Shown here piece by piece: positions 36,514-47,300 of a DNA stretch of 64,000 bases (position 1 is the stretch's first letter; every line of letters begins with the position of its first letter). The translations under genes were made by a program, and so were the position numbers. The notes beneath the pieces are model-generated. The model saw nothing but the letters and a program-made list of their open reading frames with translations. It was not told the origin of the DNA and searched no databases. The DNA is from Nannochloropsis salina CCMP1776 (lineage: Eukaryota; Sar; Eustigmatophyceae; Eustigmatales; Monodopsidaceae): NCBI GenBank assembly GCA_004565275.1, contig SDOX01000085.1, forward strand, positions 1 through 64,000, written 5' to 3'.

Positions 36514-39500
36514 TTAACACACTGAGCACATTTTAAGAGCCCCTTTAGGGTTCTGAGTACAATCTTGTATCGCTTTCCCGGCTATTAAGAAAACACATAG
36601 AAAGACGATGCTTCCAGCGGAGAGGACAGTGAGAGACTTCGTCATGTATCTACCCAGCGTGCGGCTTACAATCAGCGGGCCCCTCCAGCTGCACAGGAAT
36701 CCTAATATTAGAAACAATGCGCCTGGAAAAAGAGAAATGAAAAGATTGAAACTTAGAAAGGCCTCTGAAAATGCATGGGAAAAGGCAAGACTCTGGGAAA
36801 CAGGATGCTAAGGCAGAGTGACACTTTCATCGATTTCTGTCTGTACCGTCCACCTGGGTGGGAATGCGTCCAGAATAGGAAAGCGACACCCTTTGCCCTT
36901 CACCCAGGGCACCCTTTCAATCCAATAATAACACCACCATTCAGGAAATTCAAATAACTCACCGTAATCGAGTGAGATGTGTCCAAGAACGTAGTACGAG
37001 ATAGACACGGCCGCGGTAGTAAAGAGACTGATTGCAGCGGTGGAAGCAGCAGCCACTGAGGACGAGGATCCCATATTTACAAGTAGGAGTTCTAAAAGAC
37101 GAGTACAGCGACACATAATTGTCAGCTTTGGATATGAAAGTTGTGATTTTACTCTATGACGGACGCGGGAAAAATCTAAAGGCTGGGCGAACTTTTGCGT
37201 GGGGAAGCTCCTTTGTGCGACTCACCCTGGCAGGTGCCGTGTCCCACACCAAAGACACAGGTGCTCAATCCCTGTGTTAGCGTATTGCATGCATTAAAAA
37301 CGGGTACATCATGAGTGAAAAGGAGGAGAATGAGTCGTAGAGGGGCAAGACATCGAAGGGAGAAGACAACGATGGGCTTGTCTGCTGATCAGCCCAATGT
37401 CGTGCCTGTGAACTACTTTACTCCCCTTACCCCTAAAGCACTGCACCAGGGGTACAGAAGCGTATTCTTAGGAGTCCAAAGCACGTCACCAGGAGAGAAA
37501 ATGCGACCTTCCCGTCGCTAAAAGGATAGGAGTGAGCGAGGCACGGGAACGAGGAGAGGGAGAGAGTAAGGGAAGAAGGGATAAAAGATGTAGGAGGGAG
37601 TAGAAAGTTGAAGGAAGGAAAATTTTGAACATGAGACGCCATGCAGGCATTGGACATGGTCAACCCCTCTCGTTCGTTTCCTTCTGTCCCCCGCCATCGC
37701 CCTCCGCACCACCACAGCCCACACCCGACTTTCATTTCTCAAAATACCTTGGCTTCACAGTCCCGTAATAGATACTGTCGGACCCAGAGGAAAAAGCCGC
37801 TGGCCCAAGATATACTGCCCAACGTAAGAATCCAGTACGTTGAAGACCCGCAAGAGATACCAAAGGGGGAGGGGAAGCCTCGTCCGCCCTGGGCCGCCCC
37901 CACGGGGAGGAAGGAAGGGAGTGCAGTGAGAAATATATCAGAGATGAGCATCACCCCTGTTTCCAGCATCAATTATCTCGCAAAATACCAGGAAGCTCAC
38001 GACTGTGCACTAAACCTCCGCCCCCTCCCCCTCCCCTTTCCTTTCCCACCTGCACCATTTCCGTCAACGCTACACCCAAGAAGCATACAGCCAGAATCAG
38101 GGGCTTCCACAGATGAGCTTCTTTTTTTCCTTGAACAGCCATGCGTACGTCCGATGGTGGGGACAGCAATTTGTCCTTGCTAAGAGGAAAAGGATCAGAT
38201 GCGCATAGACGTGGAGTCAGAGAAAAGTAAAAGAGTAAGCGCGTCATCTTTATCATGACTTCGTGACCCCAGAAACAAAGATATAAACTATAAGACGCAA
38301 GAATGTGGGATAGACACACGAAATCAAACACATAAGCAACGACGGCAATTCCCTCCCAAATCCGACCCCAGGGGAACACATATGAGTCGAGAGGAGGCAT
38401 ACTCGGGAATATCTCTCTTCCGATCATCCTCATCGCACTCTTCATCTGTCCTCACTCCCATTAGTCAACCTTGTCATCTCTTCCTCGACTTCCGCTGCCT
38501 CGTGGGTGGGGGAGGGTTCGAAGGGCTTGCTCGGGGAGAAGGTATAGATGGTTTCCTGGAAAGGGGAGGCCCACACCTCGCCCTCTATCCCGTCCTCCAT
38601 CCCGCCATGCAGCCCGTCCCCAACGGGAACGAGAAGGGTCTTTTTCTTCTTCTTGGACGAAGAGGAGGCGAGCGAGGGTGTAGCGGAGGGAGCAGGCGCG
38701 CGATTTGTGGCGCCATAATCGGAGTTACCGACGACGATTTTCTGTAAGAAATGTGCGAGGATGAGGGGGAGTTGACGGTTGAAAAAGAAAGACAGTGCAT
38801 CACAAAGGGCATGCTATGAAGTGAGCTGGAAACATTAAAATATGAGAATATTTGTAAAGATAAGATTTAAGTGCTCTTTTTAATCGCGATGGGCCTCTTC
38901 CATTCCTCGCCATGTTTTTCTCCTATGAAGGCAAGATCCAGGGTCACCTTCGCATTTCTCCGCCCCTTTCTTTCTGCCGTTTTAATTTTTCTTGCCCTGT
39001 TGTCCGCGGCCCTTATTATCTTCTCGCCCTCCGTGACGTCAGTGTCTTGCCTATATCTTCGCCCACCTACCTCGCATTTCGCTTCCTCTTTGAAGGACTC
39101 AGGCGTTATTTTTCTCTCTCCTCTATCAGATACAATTTTGCCTCCATCCCTCTTATCATTTCTTCCTCCTAATGAGGCACTGGATTCTGTACAATAAAAA
39201 ATATCGGCATGGGCATGAAGAAAGGAGTTTTTACTCGAGGAGGAGATGAAATTTGAGACACGCTCAATGCACAATCTTCTCATTGCATCCTTCCATCTTC
39301 TCATTTCATCCCTCCATTTGTTTCTAATCCTAATTGACGAGGTAGCACTCAACATTGCAACGCTTCTTTATTTTGTTTCGACGACCATTCTTCGCCGGTC
39401 TCCTACCCTGCGCTGGTCTCCTACCCACTAATATACCTATCTGTGTTGAACTCCTACTCACTTACATACCTGTCTGTCTAGAACACACGTGGGCCCATCC

Positions 39501-41071
39501 GCCCTCAGAATGGAATAATTTCATGATCTACAGAGCACGCAAGCAAAGTGGGAGAAGAAACAGAGATGAAAACGAGAGCCGACAGGAGAATCGTGAGACA
39601 TTTGAAAGATAGAGCCGTTGATGTGAAGTATCGACAGCGCGAGCCGACAGACATTCGATGAGGTTGAACGGATGATAGGGCAAGAGAAAGAGCGGTGGCC
39701 GTTGATTAGAGTTGGGATGCTAAGCAGCATTTTGTGCTCATGTCTTCACTTGCCCTCGCTCGGCCCTCTACGCGGCTCTTCGCAGCACCTGGAGAATCTC
39801 CTTTCCTTTCTCCCCGTATCCCTTCTCTGCTCCCACCCTCATTCTTTGAGGCCATAACTGACAAACACGCTCGACGAGCATAATCCCCTCTATCCACTCT
39901 TCGCCTCTGCCTTTCAACTTCTTACCTTCTGAACCGAGTAGCAGGCAAACAAAGCGAGGATGATATGTAGGCCGGTGTAGATTATGGCTTCGGGAAGAAC
40001 CGCGTTGAGGATCGAACCAAGGACAGCGGCGATGAGGGTAACAGGCCCTATTAACAACAAGGAATTCTTTGGGTTGGTGGGGAAAAAGTGGGTTGGGAAA
40101 AGTTGGGAAATTGAGGGGAATTGTTTGATGGATAAGCGCATTAAAGGCAAACGAAGTTGGGAGGGCTGAAGAAGTAAAGGTGAATAATTGTGGAGTAGAC
40201 AACACATTTACCTCCCCCGTAAGCGTCTCCTTGCCATTCTTACCAAATCTAGCAGGGCCCGATCCGTTGCAGGGTATCGCTGCGCGAGAAAGTGCATTGT
40301 GGTGGCGAGCCCCCCCCCCTCCGGAAACAAACACAGGCCAAAAGGTCAAGGGAATGCAGCAGCCCGTGACTTTCGCTCCCCCCAATTCCCTAGTTTGTAT
40401 TCCCCCCCTTATCCTTACCAGCATCGCGACGTTTGATAGCGGGACCGCTTGTCTGATGGGAAATTGCTGGACAAGAAGCAAAAAAGAGGCACCAGAAGGC
40501 CTCCAGCTATGTGAACAAAATTTGTGGTCGAGAGAGAATTGAATCGCGACCAATTGAAGAAAGGGCAAGCGTTTGAAACGTACCTTCGAAGCCTCCACCG
40601 GCGGCTAGAAACAAGCCGCTTCTCGCCAGTACCAGAGTTACGCTGTCGCGTGTATTTAAGGGCCAAAGATTTTTATGGCTTCGGTTGAAGGAAGCAGTGT
40701 CGGGCGCGAGATTTGCTTCGCCCGCCTGTAAGGCTGTTTATACACTAGTGAGAAAAAAGAATGTTGAAGGCACTTCTTTTACAACGCGTAAACTTACATC
40801 GAGGTTCGTTTTGCGCGGGATGTCCGTCCATGCGACCAACTGGTAGCCAACCGGAGGTAGATATGTCCAGCAAAACGAGCCCTATACCGACCAGGGCTAC
40901 TACAGCAGAAATCCATAAAATCAAGTGACGCCTTCCTCCTCGCTGGCATATTGTCTGTAATTCTGTCGTGTGATGTGTGCACTTGGATAGAAAGTAGTTG
41001 TCATTTACGCGGTAGTAAGAGCTTGTTGCCCGTTCTTTCACGGTACGAGATGGTCGTCGAATATACAGCAC
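36514..41071 (-). CDS. TauE/SafE family anion exporter
   Basis: A polytopic transporter of the sulfite exporter TauE/SafE family. The exons can be read in order on the minus strand. A first membrane segment (LILWISAVVALVGIGLVLLD) is followed by LVLARSGLFLAAGGGFEAGG, then QFPIRQAVPLSNVAML, LATTMHFLAQRYPATDRALLD, and GPVTLIAAVLGSILNAVLPE. A cytosolic Ser/Lys-rich loop follows, then WKPLILAVCFLGVALTEM, FGISCGSSTYWILTLGSISW, FSPGDVLWTPKNTLLYPWCSAL, STCVFGVGHGTCQG, LLLVNMGSSSSVAAAST, and the last exon FLCSWRGPLIVSRTLGRYMT to the stop at 36514. All the repeats typical of the two-fold family are present. Between GGLLVPLF and LLVQQFPIRQ the frame changes at a 6-A run (plus 40480-40485), so one base seems missing there. 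The true start is uncertain; 41071 is the first Met of the open frame. Confidence 0.82.
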
Positions 41072-41602
41072 GAGACATCTTTCGAAAGTTATACACAGTA
41101 TGAATCGGCTTGGGAATTGATACCTAACAAGAAGTAAAACCTATTACTTGTCTGTAGCCTCCTGCAACTTGGAGTGATTGGCGATGACCCGGCCGATCGC
41201 TTCTGAAGAGCCAAGGCCCCCGGCACTTTAAATATCAAACACCCGGTTTGTCCTTCTATCTTCTTTCAAATCGGTGTCCACAGAGCATCAAAGTACTCGA
41301 GAAAAACATGGTCAGCTTGAAGGTCACGTGCATGTGAACCTAATTTGACCGGAGGCTCAGCCCATGGCTTGGGTGACAGTTTAAATTTGAAATTAAACGG
41401 CCAGCTTCCCCACAGCCACGTTCGTTGCCAGGCCTCAAATTGACGCCATGACCCTAGCACGGTACTGCCGATCTTCTCTTCATGTACTTTTGTCTTCTCG
41501 ACAGTTCAAGCCTTTAAATTTGCCTCTTGTCATGATAAATGCATATTCATTCACTCGATCATTCCAAATCTGCCAGACCATAGAGCGCTAGGAGGAACTC
41601 GG
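41072..41602. promoter_or_regulatory. Divergent promoter region
   Basis: About 530 bp between the divergent TauE/SafE gene and the secreted-protein gene. No defined motif could be assigned; both promoters must lie here or in first introns. Confidence 0.45.
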
Positions 41603-42696
41603 ATGAAACGCCGTCGGGCATCGACGTTCCTCCTGGCCCTTCCCAGAGCACTTTTCCTGTCATTGCTTTCTCTTCCCTATTCTGCACACGCCGGCTTTTT
41701 TCGTCATGACCCTCCGCCTGCACCAGGAGAGTGTACTTACGTCGAAAATATTTACATAGAGGATGCGGTCAATGCTCTGGCCAAATGCGTGGAGGTTAGC
41801 CCCGATGGCATCAGGGATGCCTTGGAAAAGCAGACAGACAAAGATGGCGAATATATCCTGGGTGAACTGTACTTAAAAAACCTGAACGAGTGCCTAGAAA
41901 AGGTGAAAAAGGACGGGGGCTCCTACAACTTGGACGACAAATGCAACAAGTACGTGGAAGACTTTCAGGCCACCGGGGACAGCAGCAACGGCAAAGAGGC
42001 AGGAGGCATTGTGGCGAAGAAGATGATGTACAACACCGATAAATTCTGCTACTGTATGGCAACTATTGACCCTTCGGAGATTTTCTGCTACGGTTTGGGT
42101 GTGGTACGTGGGTGGGCTCGAGGAGAACCAAGGGGAAAAAGACAAAAATATCTATCTCCTCCTCATTCCCTTCAACATGTCACTTCCCTCCCTCGCTGTC
42201 CTCCTCTTTCATCCTTTAGGCACCGGCTATTAAGTCGATTCGCGACACCTGTGACCTTCTGGACTACAAATACGTCCAAAAAGTGCTCACCAAGCCGCCT
42301 AAACCTGCCCCTCCTCCTCCTCCTCCCCCTCCTCCTCCCTCCTCCTCCCTCCCCTCCTCCCTCCTCCTCCTCCTCCTCCTCCTCCTCCTCCTCCTCCTCC
42401 TCCTCCCCTCCCCTCCTCCCCTCCCCTCCTCCCCTCCTCCTCCTCCGCCTCCTCCGCCTCCCACCCCCGTCCCTCCTCCTCCCGCCCCCGCCCCGGGCTC
42501 TGGCTACTTCACGGACGCGCAGCTCGGCTGCTACCGCGCCGCGAAGAACCTCTGTCCTCGAGCAGGGGCGAACCGGATGGCTTTGCTTATGTGCGCCGAG
42601 CAGCAAGTGCGAGCTTTCAGGTACAGCGCCGACTGTGTGGCCCTGCTGAAGGAATCGGACTTGGACGGGCTGAGGGAGGCAACTGCCTCCGACTAG
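41603..42696 (+). CDS. Secreted Cys-containing protein with Pro/Ser/Leu low-complexity linker
   Basis: Two exons (41603-42103 and 42220-42696) join in phase. There is a signal peptide (RALFLSLLSLPYSAHAG), then a helical region with evenly spaced Cys (GECTYVEN, NALAKCVEV, NECLEKV, DDKCNKYVED, FCYCMATIDPSEIFC, IRDTCDLLDY). A linker coded by an almost pure CTC trinucleotide tract follows. Small phase changes make it read as Pro, then Ser, then about 15 Leu, then Pro again. A second Cys-containing module (QLGCYRAAKNLC...ALLMCAEQQV...DCVALLKESD) ends the protein. I do not recognise the family. The paired helical Cys pattern is reminiscent of small secreted Cys-rich proteins in other algae and oomycetes, without a family match. 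Confidence 0.75.
42301..42480. repeat. Coding (CTC)n trinucleotide tract
   Basis: About 180 bp of CTC/CCT repeat inside exon 2 of the secreted-protein gene. Single-base irregularities shift the amino acid read from the repeat. Confidence 0.9.
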
Positions 42697-43690
42697 ACAC
42701 CGCCACCGAAGCGGACGCTCGTGTGGTCAATCCTGGTGCATGAAGACGGGGAGGGAGGGGAGGGAGGGCTAAAGCCTCGAGCTCGGCGTGTGATGGGGAA
42801 GTGCTGGCGCACACGGGGAGGGACCCCTGCTGGTCCAAGAATGATGAGGTTGGGTTGTGAGGATGGGGAAGAGGAGGGAAGACGAGAAAAGTGGGTTTTG
42901 TTTTTGTTGAAGAAATAGGGCGGCGGTAAGAGGGAGGGAAATGGACGAGGGGCGGAAGCGCGAGGATAGCAGAGGGGGGGAGAGCGGGAGGGGGGGCCGA
43001 TGGCAAGAAGAGGGGGTTGGAGGGAGGGGCATTGGAAGCGGTAGGGTAGGAAGGGGTGGTGATATAGAATAGGGGGTGGGAGGCTGAGGTCGATTGAGGG
43101 AGTGTGTGTGCCCCCGCAGGGACCGAACGACCTTCACTGTGAAGGGACAGGCCCGACAGGCCCTCGTTGCGATGTGCGAGAAGTCCCGACCGCAGCCAGG
43201 GATCCTTTCCTCTCCACCCTTGTCATCCGGACGTGAGACTCAGGCCCCGTCACTAGTGCAGCCAAAGAGTCGCCCGGGAGGAGGACGAGAAGATCGGACG
43301 GACCTCCCTCGGGCAGGAAGGAGGGGCGCGGAGGGAGGGGTGTGTGGTGGAAGTGTCGTTTAAGAGGCCGGGGCAGGATGTGGCGGATCGTGGGGTCGAT
43401 AACACGGTTAGCATAGTGGTTGCGTGTGGATGTGGATGAAGGAGGGCGATTTGAATTTAACAAGGTAAACGCTCGTAGACTAGGTGCCTATTCCTTCCTT
43501 TTTGAAAGAAAATTTGCGAAGATTGTAAACGTTGGGAAAATGTTCCCAAGTGCCGATGTAAATGGCGATTTGCTTGCCTTTGTCAGTTTTTCTGTCGCGT
43601 CGACCACTCCGCCTACGAGTAGTATCCTGCCTCGCGAAGCACCTCGGACAGCGCCTGACGATATATAGATGAGAGGGGAGACCTCGCCTC
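42697..43690. other. Convergent intergenic region, first part
   Basis: 3' flank of the secreted-protein gene, purine-rich between 42740 and 43100. No gene recognised. Confidence 0.5.
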
Positions 43691-43697
43691 CTCGCAC

Positions 43698-44060
43698 GGC
43701 TTAAGCATGCGCGGCAGATCTTGCGGGCGATCGCGAGGCCAGAGGATACGTTGAACGGAAGGGGAAATGATCATGGCCTCCCATGAACGACGTGTGAGAA
43801 TACAAGGTATTCTGAAAAGCGAGGAAAATGGGATGAAAGAGGCGCGTGGACCTCCTTTTCCCTCGTGCGGCTTCCTACATCCTCTTGCAGCGTGCACCCG
43901 TCCGACCGTATTGAACATCTGGAGCGTGCGTGGATGTGGGGTTCCAAAGATTGGCGCTGAGAAATAAATATTCCCTTCTTCCGGCGCGGCTTAAGCATGC
44001 GCGGCAGGTCTTGCGGGCGGTCGCGAAGCCAGAGGAGACGTTGATCGGAAGGGGAAAGCG
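43698..44060. repeat. Direct repeat of about 72 bp, two copies
   Basis: A segment starting CGGCTTAAGCATGCGCGGCA recurs at 43698-43770 and 43988-44060, 290 bp apart, with a handful of mismatches. It includes TCTTGCGGGCG and GGAAGGGGAAA. The pair lies in the 3' intergenic space between convergent genes. Function unknown. Confidence 0.8.
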
Positions 44061-44324
44061 CTTGAAGATGGAGCTTAAAAGAAACAGGAAGGACAGTTCC
44101 ACCTCCTTTCGTGCTTGATTCCTTCACTTTCAAGCTCGCGGGTCTAAGTACTGATCAGCTAGAACCTTGACTTAAAAAAAATTACACACAAATTGTCGTG
44201 GGAAAGCACCGGCCTACACCTGTCTCTCAACAATTGAGAAACAAGTCGTTTTTGGCATCAACATTTCCACCTTTGACCCTCTAAACACAATATCAGCAAA
44301 TCTATGTCCCCCAACACGCACTAT

Positions 44325-47300
44325 CTACAAAACGATCCCAGCCGCTTCCTCCTCCCCTCGTTCCTCCGCCAAACGCTCTTCTGAGAAAGGCTGGTCGTAC
44401 TGCTTCTGCTGCAGGTCCGTGGGGAAGGAGGGGGAGGAATTCGAGGAGGCCATGGTGTGGATGGAGGTGGAGGATTCGTACCTGCCGAAGCGGAAAGAGA
44501 GAGTAAGCGAGGGCGACAGAGATGAGGCATGTGGGGCCCGAAAAAAGCTCAAAGAGACGACATAAAAATCCGCTAGGGTACACGGGGTGCATGCGCACCA
44601 GGGAGGCAAACACAGGACGGAGATGCCTCGTAGACACACCACCGACCTCCCCGCCCTCCCACCCCCCCTATCTTTTCCCCTTGTGGATCCCCGAAGCCAC
44701 AGCTTCGACGCCCTCTTTCTCCTCAAAACCCCCTTCATCCGGGTAGCTCCTAGCGCCCTACCGGTGCATAAACTGCCTGTCCAGCGCCTCCCATTCCTTC
44801 TGATAGTCCACCGCTCCCCCCGCCTTCGCCAAGGCCTGCCTCGAGCGCTCCTTGAACGCCCTGCCAAGCGCCATCAGCCCTAATATCGAAGAAAGGAAAA
44901 GAGCGCGAAAAAGGTGCTATCGGTTTCGAAGGTAAGATCCGGGTACCCTAAGCGGCCTTTTCGTGGCATTTCTTGCCACATTTCACGCACCTTCTGCTCG
45001 AACCCGCCGCTCTTCCCTTGTCACGCTGTTGTCGCTCAGTACCTGTAGTGTCCGAAGCATAAATGACCATCCGCGTTCCCTCTCTTAAAAACCTCCCTCC
45101 TTCCCCCCTCCATCCCTCCCTCCCTCCCTCCATCCCTCCCTCCCCCCCATCCCACCTTGCCACAGGCTCTGCCCACGGTCTCTCCGATGTCGTACGCTGC
45201 CAGCTTCCACGTTATAGACACCAAGCGGGGCAGTCCGTCCGCCTCCAACTCCGCCTCTTTGCTGGCCTGTAAAAGGTAAGGAGGGCAGAAAACAGGGAGG
45301 GAGGATAGGAGGGAGGGAGGGAGGGAGGGAGGGAGGGAGGGAGGGAGGGAGGGAGGGTCCAGACATGCAGTGAGAGACTTCAGTCCTTTTCTCAACACGA
45401 GCGAAGTAGCTCAACCCCTCCCCTTTCCCTGCCTCCTCCCTACTTTTTCCGCTCGGCCGACCCCGCCCCCAGTCCCCGCCGTTGAGGACGCAGGGCCGCC
45501 CTCTTTCCCTCCCACCGGCGCAGTTGCAGGGTAGTGCATCGCCTCCGGCGTCAGGTTTTCTGGGGTGGTGGAGACGGTCGAGATGGAGGCGGAGGAGGAA
45601 GGAGGCTGGGAGGGAGGCAGTGTGGTGTCGGCGGAGGAGCTGTTGCTCCCGCCCGGGACGGGGCGGGGACAGCTCAGGCTTGGCGCGGAGGCGTTTCGGT
45701 TCTAGAAGGGTGGGAGAGAGGGAGGACGGGAGCATCGAATTCAGAGGTCCAGGGAGGTAGGGAGAGGAAGCCCTACGACACAAAAACTGCGACATATCTA
45801 ATGACTTGTTCCACATCAAACACCCGTCGCTGATATAGAGCCCCGCCCCGCGCCCCCCCCCTTTCACTCACAAAGAAGCCGGCAGCCCTTCCCCTCTTCC
45901 CCCCCGTCTGCCCGTGCGGCGTGCCAGGGGTGGAGCCCGGGAGAGAGGGCCCGGAGGACGCGTAGACGTCCATGAAGGATTTCCCCAGCTTCATGCCTTG
46001 GATGGCCGCACCCGCCACGTCGGCCTGGCGCTGAGGGAGGGACGGGGGGAGAGGGAGGGACGGGGGGAGAGGCAGGGACAGGGGAGAGAGCGCGTCGAGT
46101 CTCGTGCGTCCTGCCAACCATGCTTAGCACGTCTTTTGCCCGCCCATTTCTGTTCTCTCTCCCTCCCTCCCTCCCTCCCTCCCTCCCTACCTGGACCCGA
46201 GCACGTCGCTTGTCCAACGAAGCGGCCAGCCCCCCCAGCCCTCCTGTGGCCATACGTGCAGTGAGTTCTCCCTCCCTTCTCAGCGCCGTGCCATCAATAT
46301 CCCCGCCCTTTTCCCCTCCTGAATACACGTCGATCCATCATGGCTATCATGCTCCGTCCTACAAACCCCACGGCCACCCTCCCAAGAACATTCGGTTCCC
46401 CCCCCCTCCTTCCCGCCCTCCCTCCCTCCCTCCCTCCCTCCCGCCCTACTTACCTAGAAACTCCCGCGCCGCCCGCTTGTACGTGCTACCGAGTTCGCGC
46501 AGGATCAGCGGGCCCAGGGAACGAGAGACCAGGTCGGCGGCCTGGAGGGGGGGAGGAAAGAGGGAGGAGGCCAGAGAGAAGGGGATGGGGAGGGGGGAGG
46601 GAAGCATAAGGCAACGATACATGTGTGTATATATATAAATATATCCGCGAGACTCCTTACACCCCTCATTTGATCGGTTTTTTTCCTCCTTCTGCTACCA
46701 ATCCCGACGTTTTCTTAGCGACTTCGGCTCCCTATACCTCAGGAGCTCTCACTTCATCGCAGTCGCCCCACAGTTCCTCCCTCTCCTTACTGCCCAACCC
46801 CACCGCGCTCTCCTCCCGCAGTCGCCCCACAGTTCCTCCCTCTCCTTACTGCCCAACCCCACCGCGCTCTCCTCCCTTCGCACCTCTGCCTCGCAGAACC
46901 GTGAGAAGGAATCTTTGCGTCCTTCCACGAGAGGCTTCAGAATCTTGACAAGGTGCACGGCGATGCGCACCTGGGGAGGGAGGGAGGGAGGATGAGAGGG
47001 AGGGAGGGAGGGAGGGAGGGTGTTAAGTTTGATTTTGCCATGTTGAGAGAATATCGCGTCCTCCGCCAGCCCCCAAATGTCTGACCGCAAATATCACCCT
47101 GGGCGCCACTTGCAACTCCTCGACACTCCCCCGTTCTTACCCTGGAGTCCTCTAGTCATCTCTCCCTCCCTCCTTCCCCCCCTCCTTCCCTCCCTCCCTA
47201 CCTACCTCCCGGCGTGTCTGCGTCTCGCATAATGTCTTCTTGTTTTCTCCCAGCGTCGCCGCAGCACGCTGTCCCTGCCCTTCCCCTCGCTCCCTCCCTC

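Noticed and set aside
43385-43460. tRNA-like D-arm text (GGTTAGCATAGTGGTT)
   Set aside because: No matching acceptor stem, anticodon arm or T-loop could be found around it.
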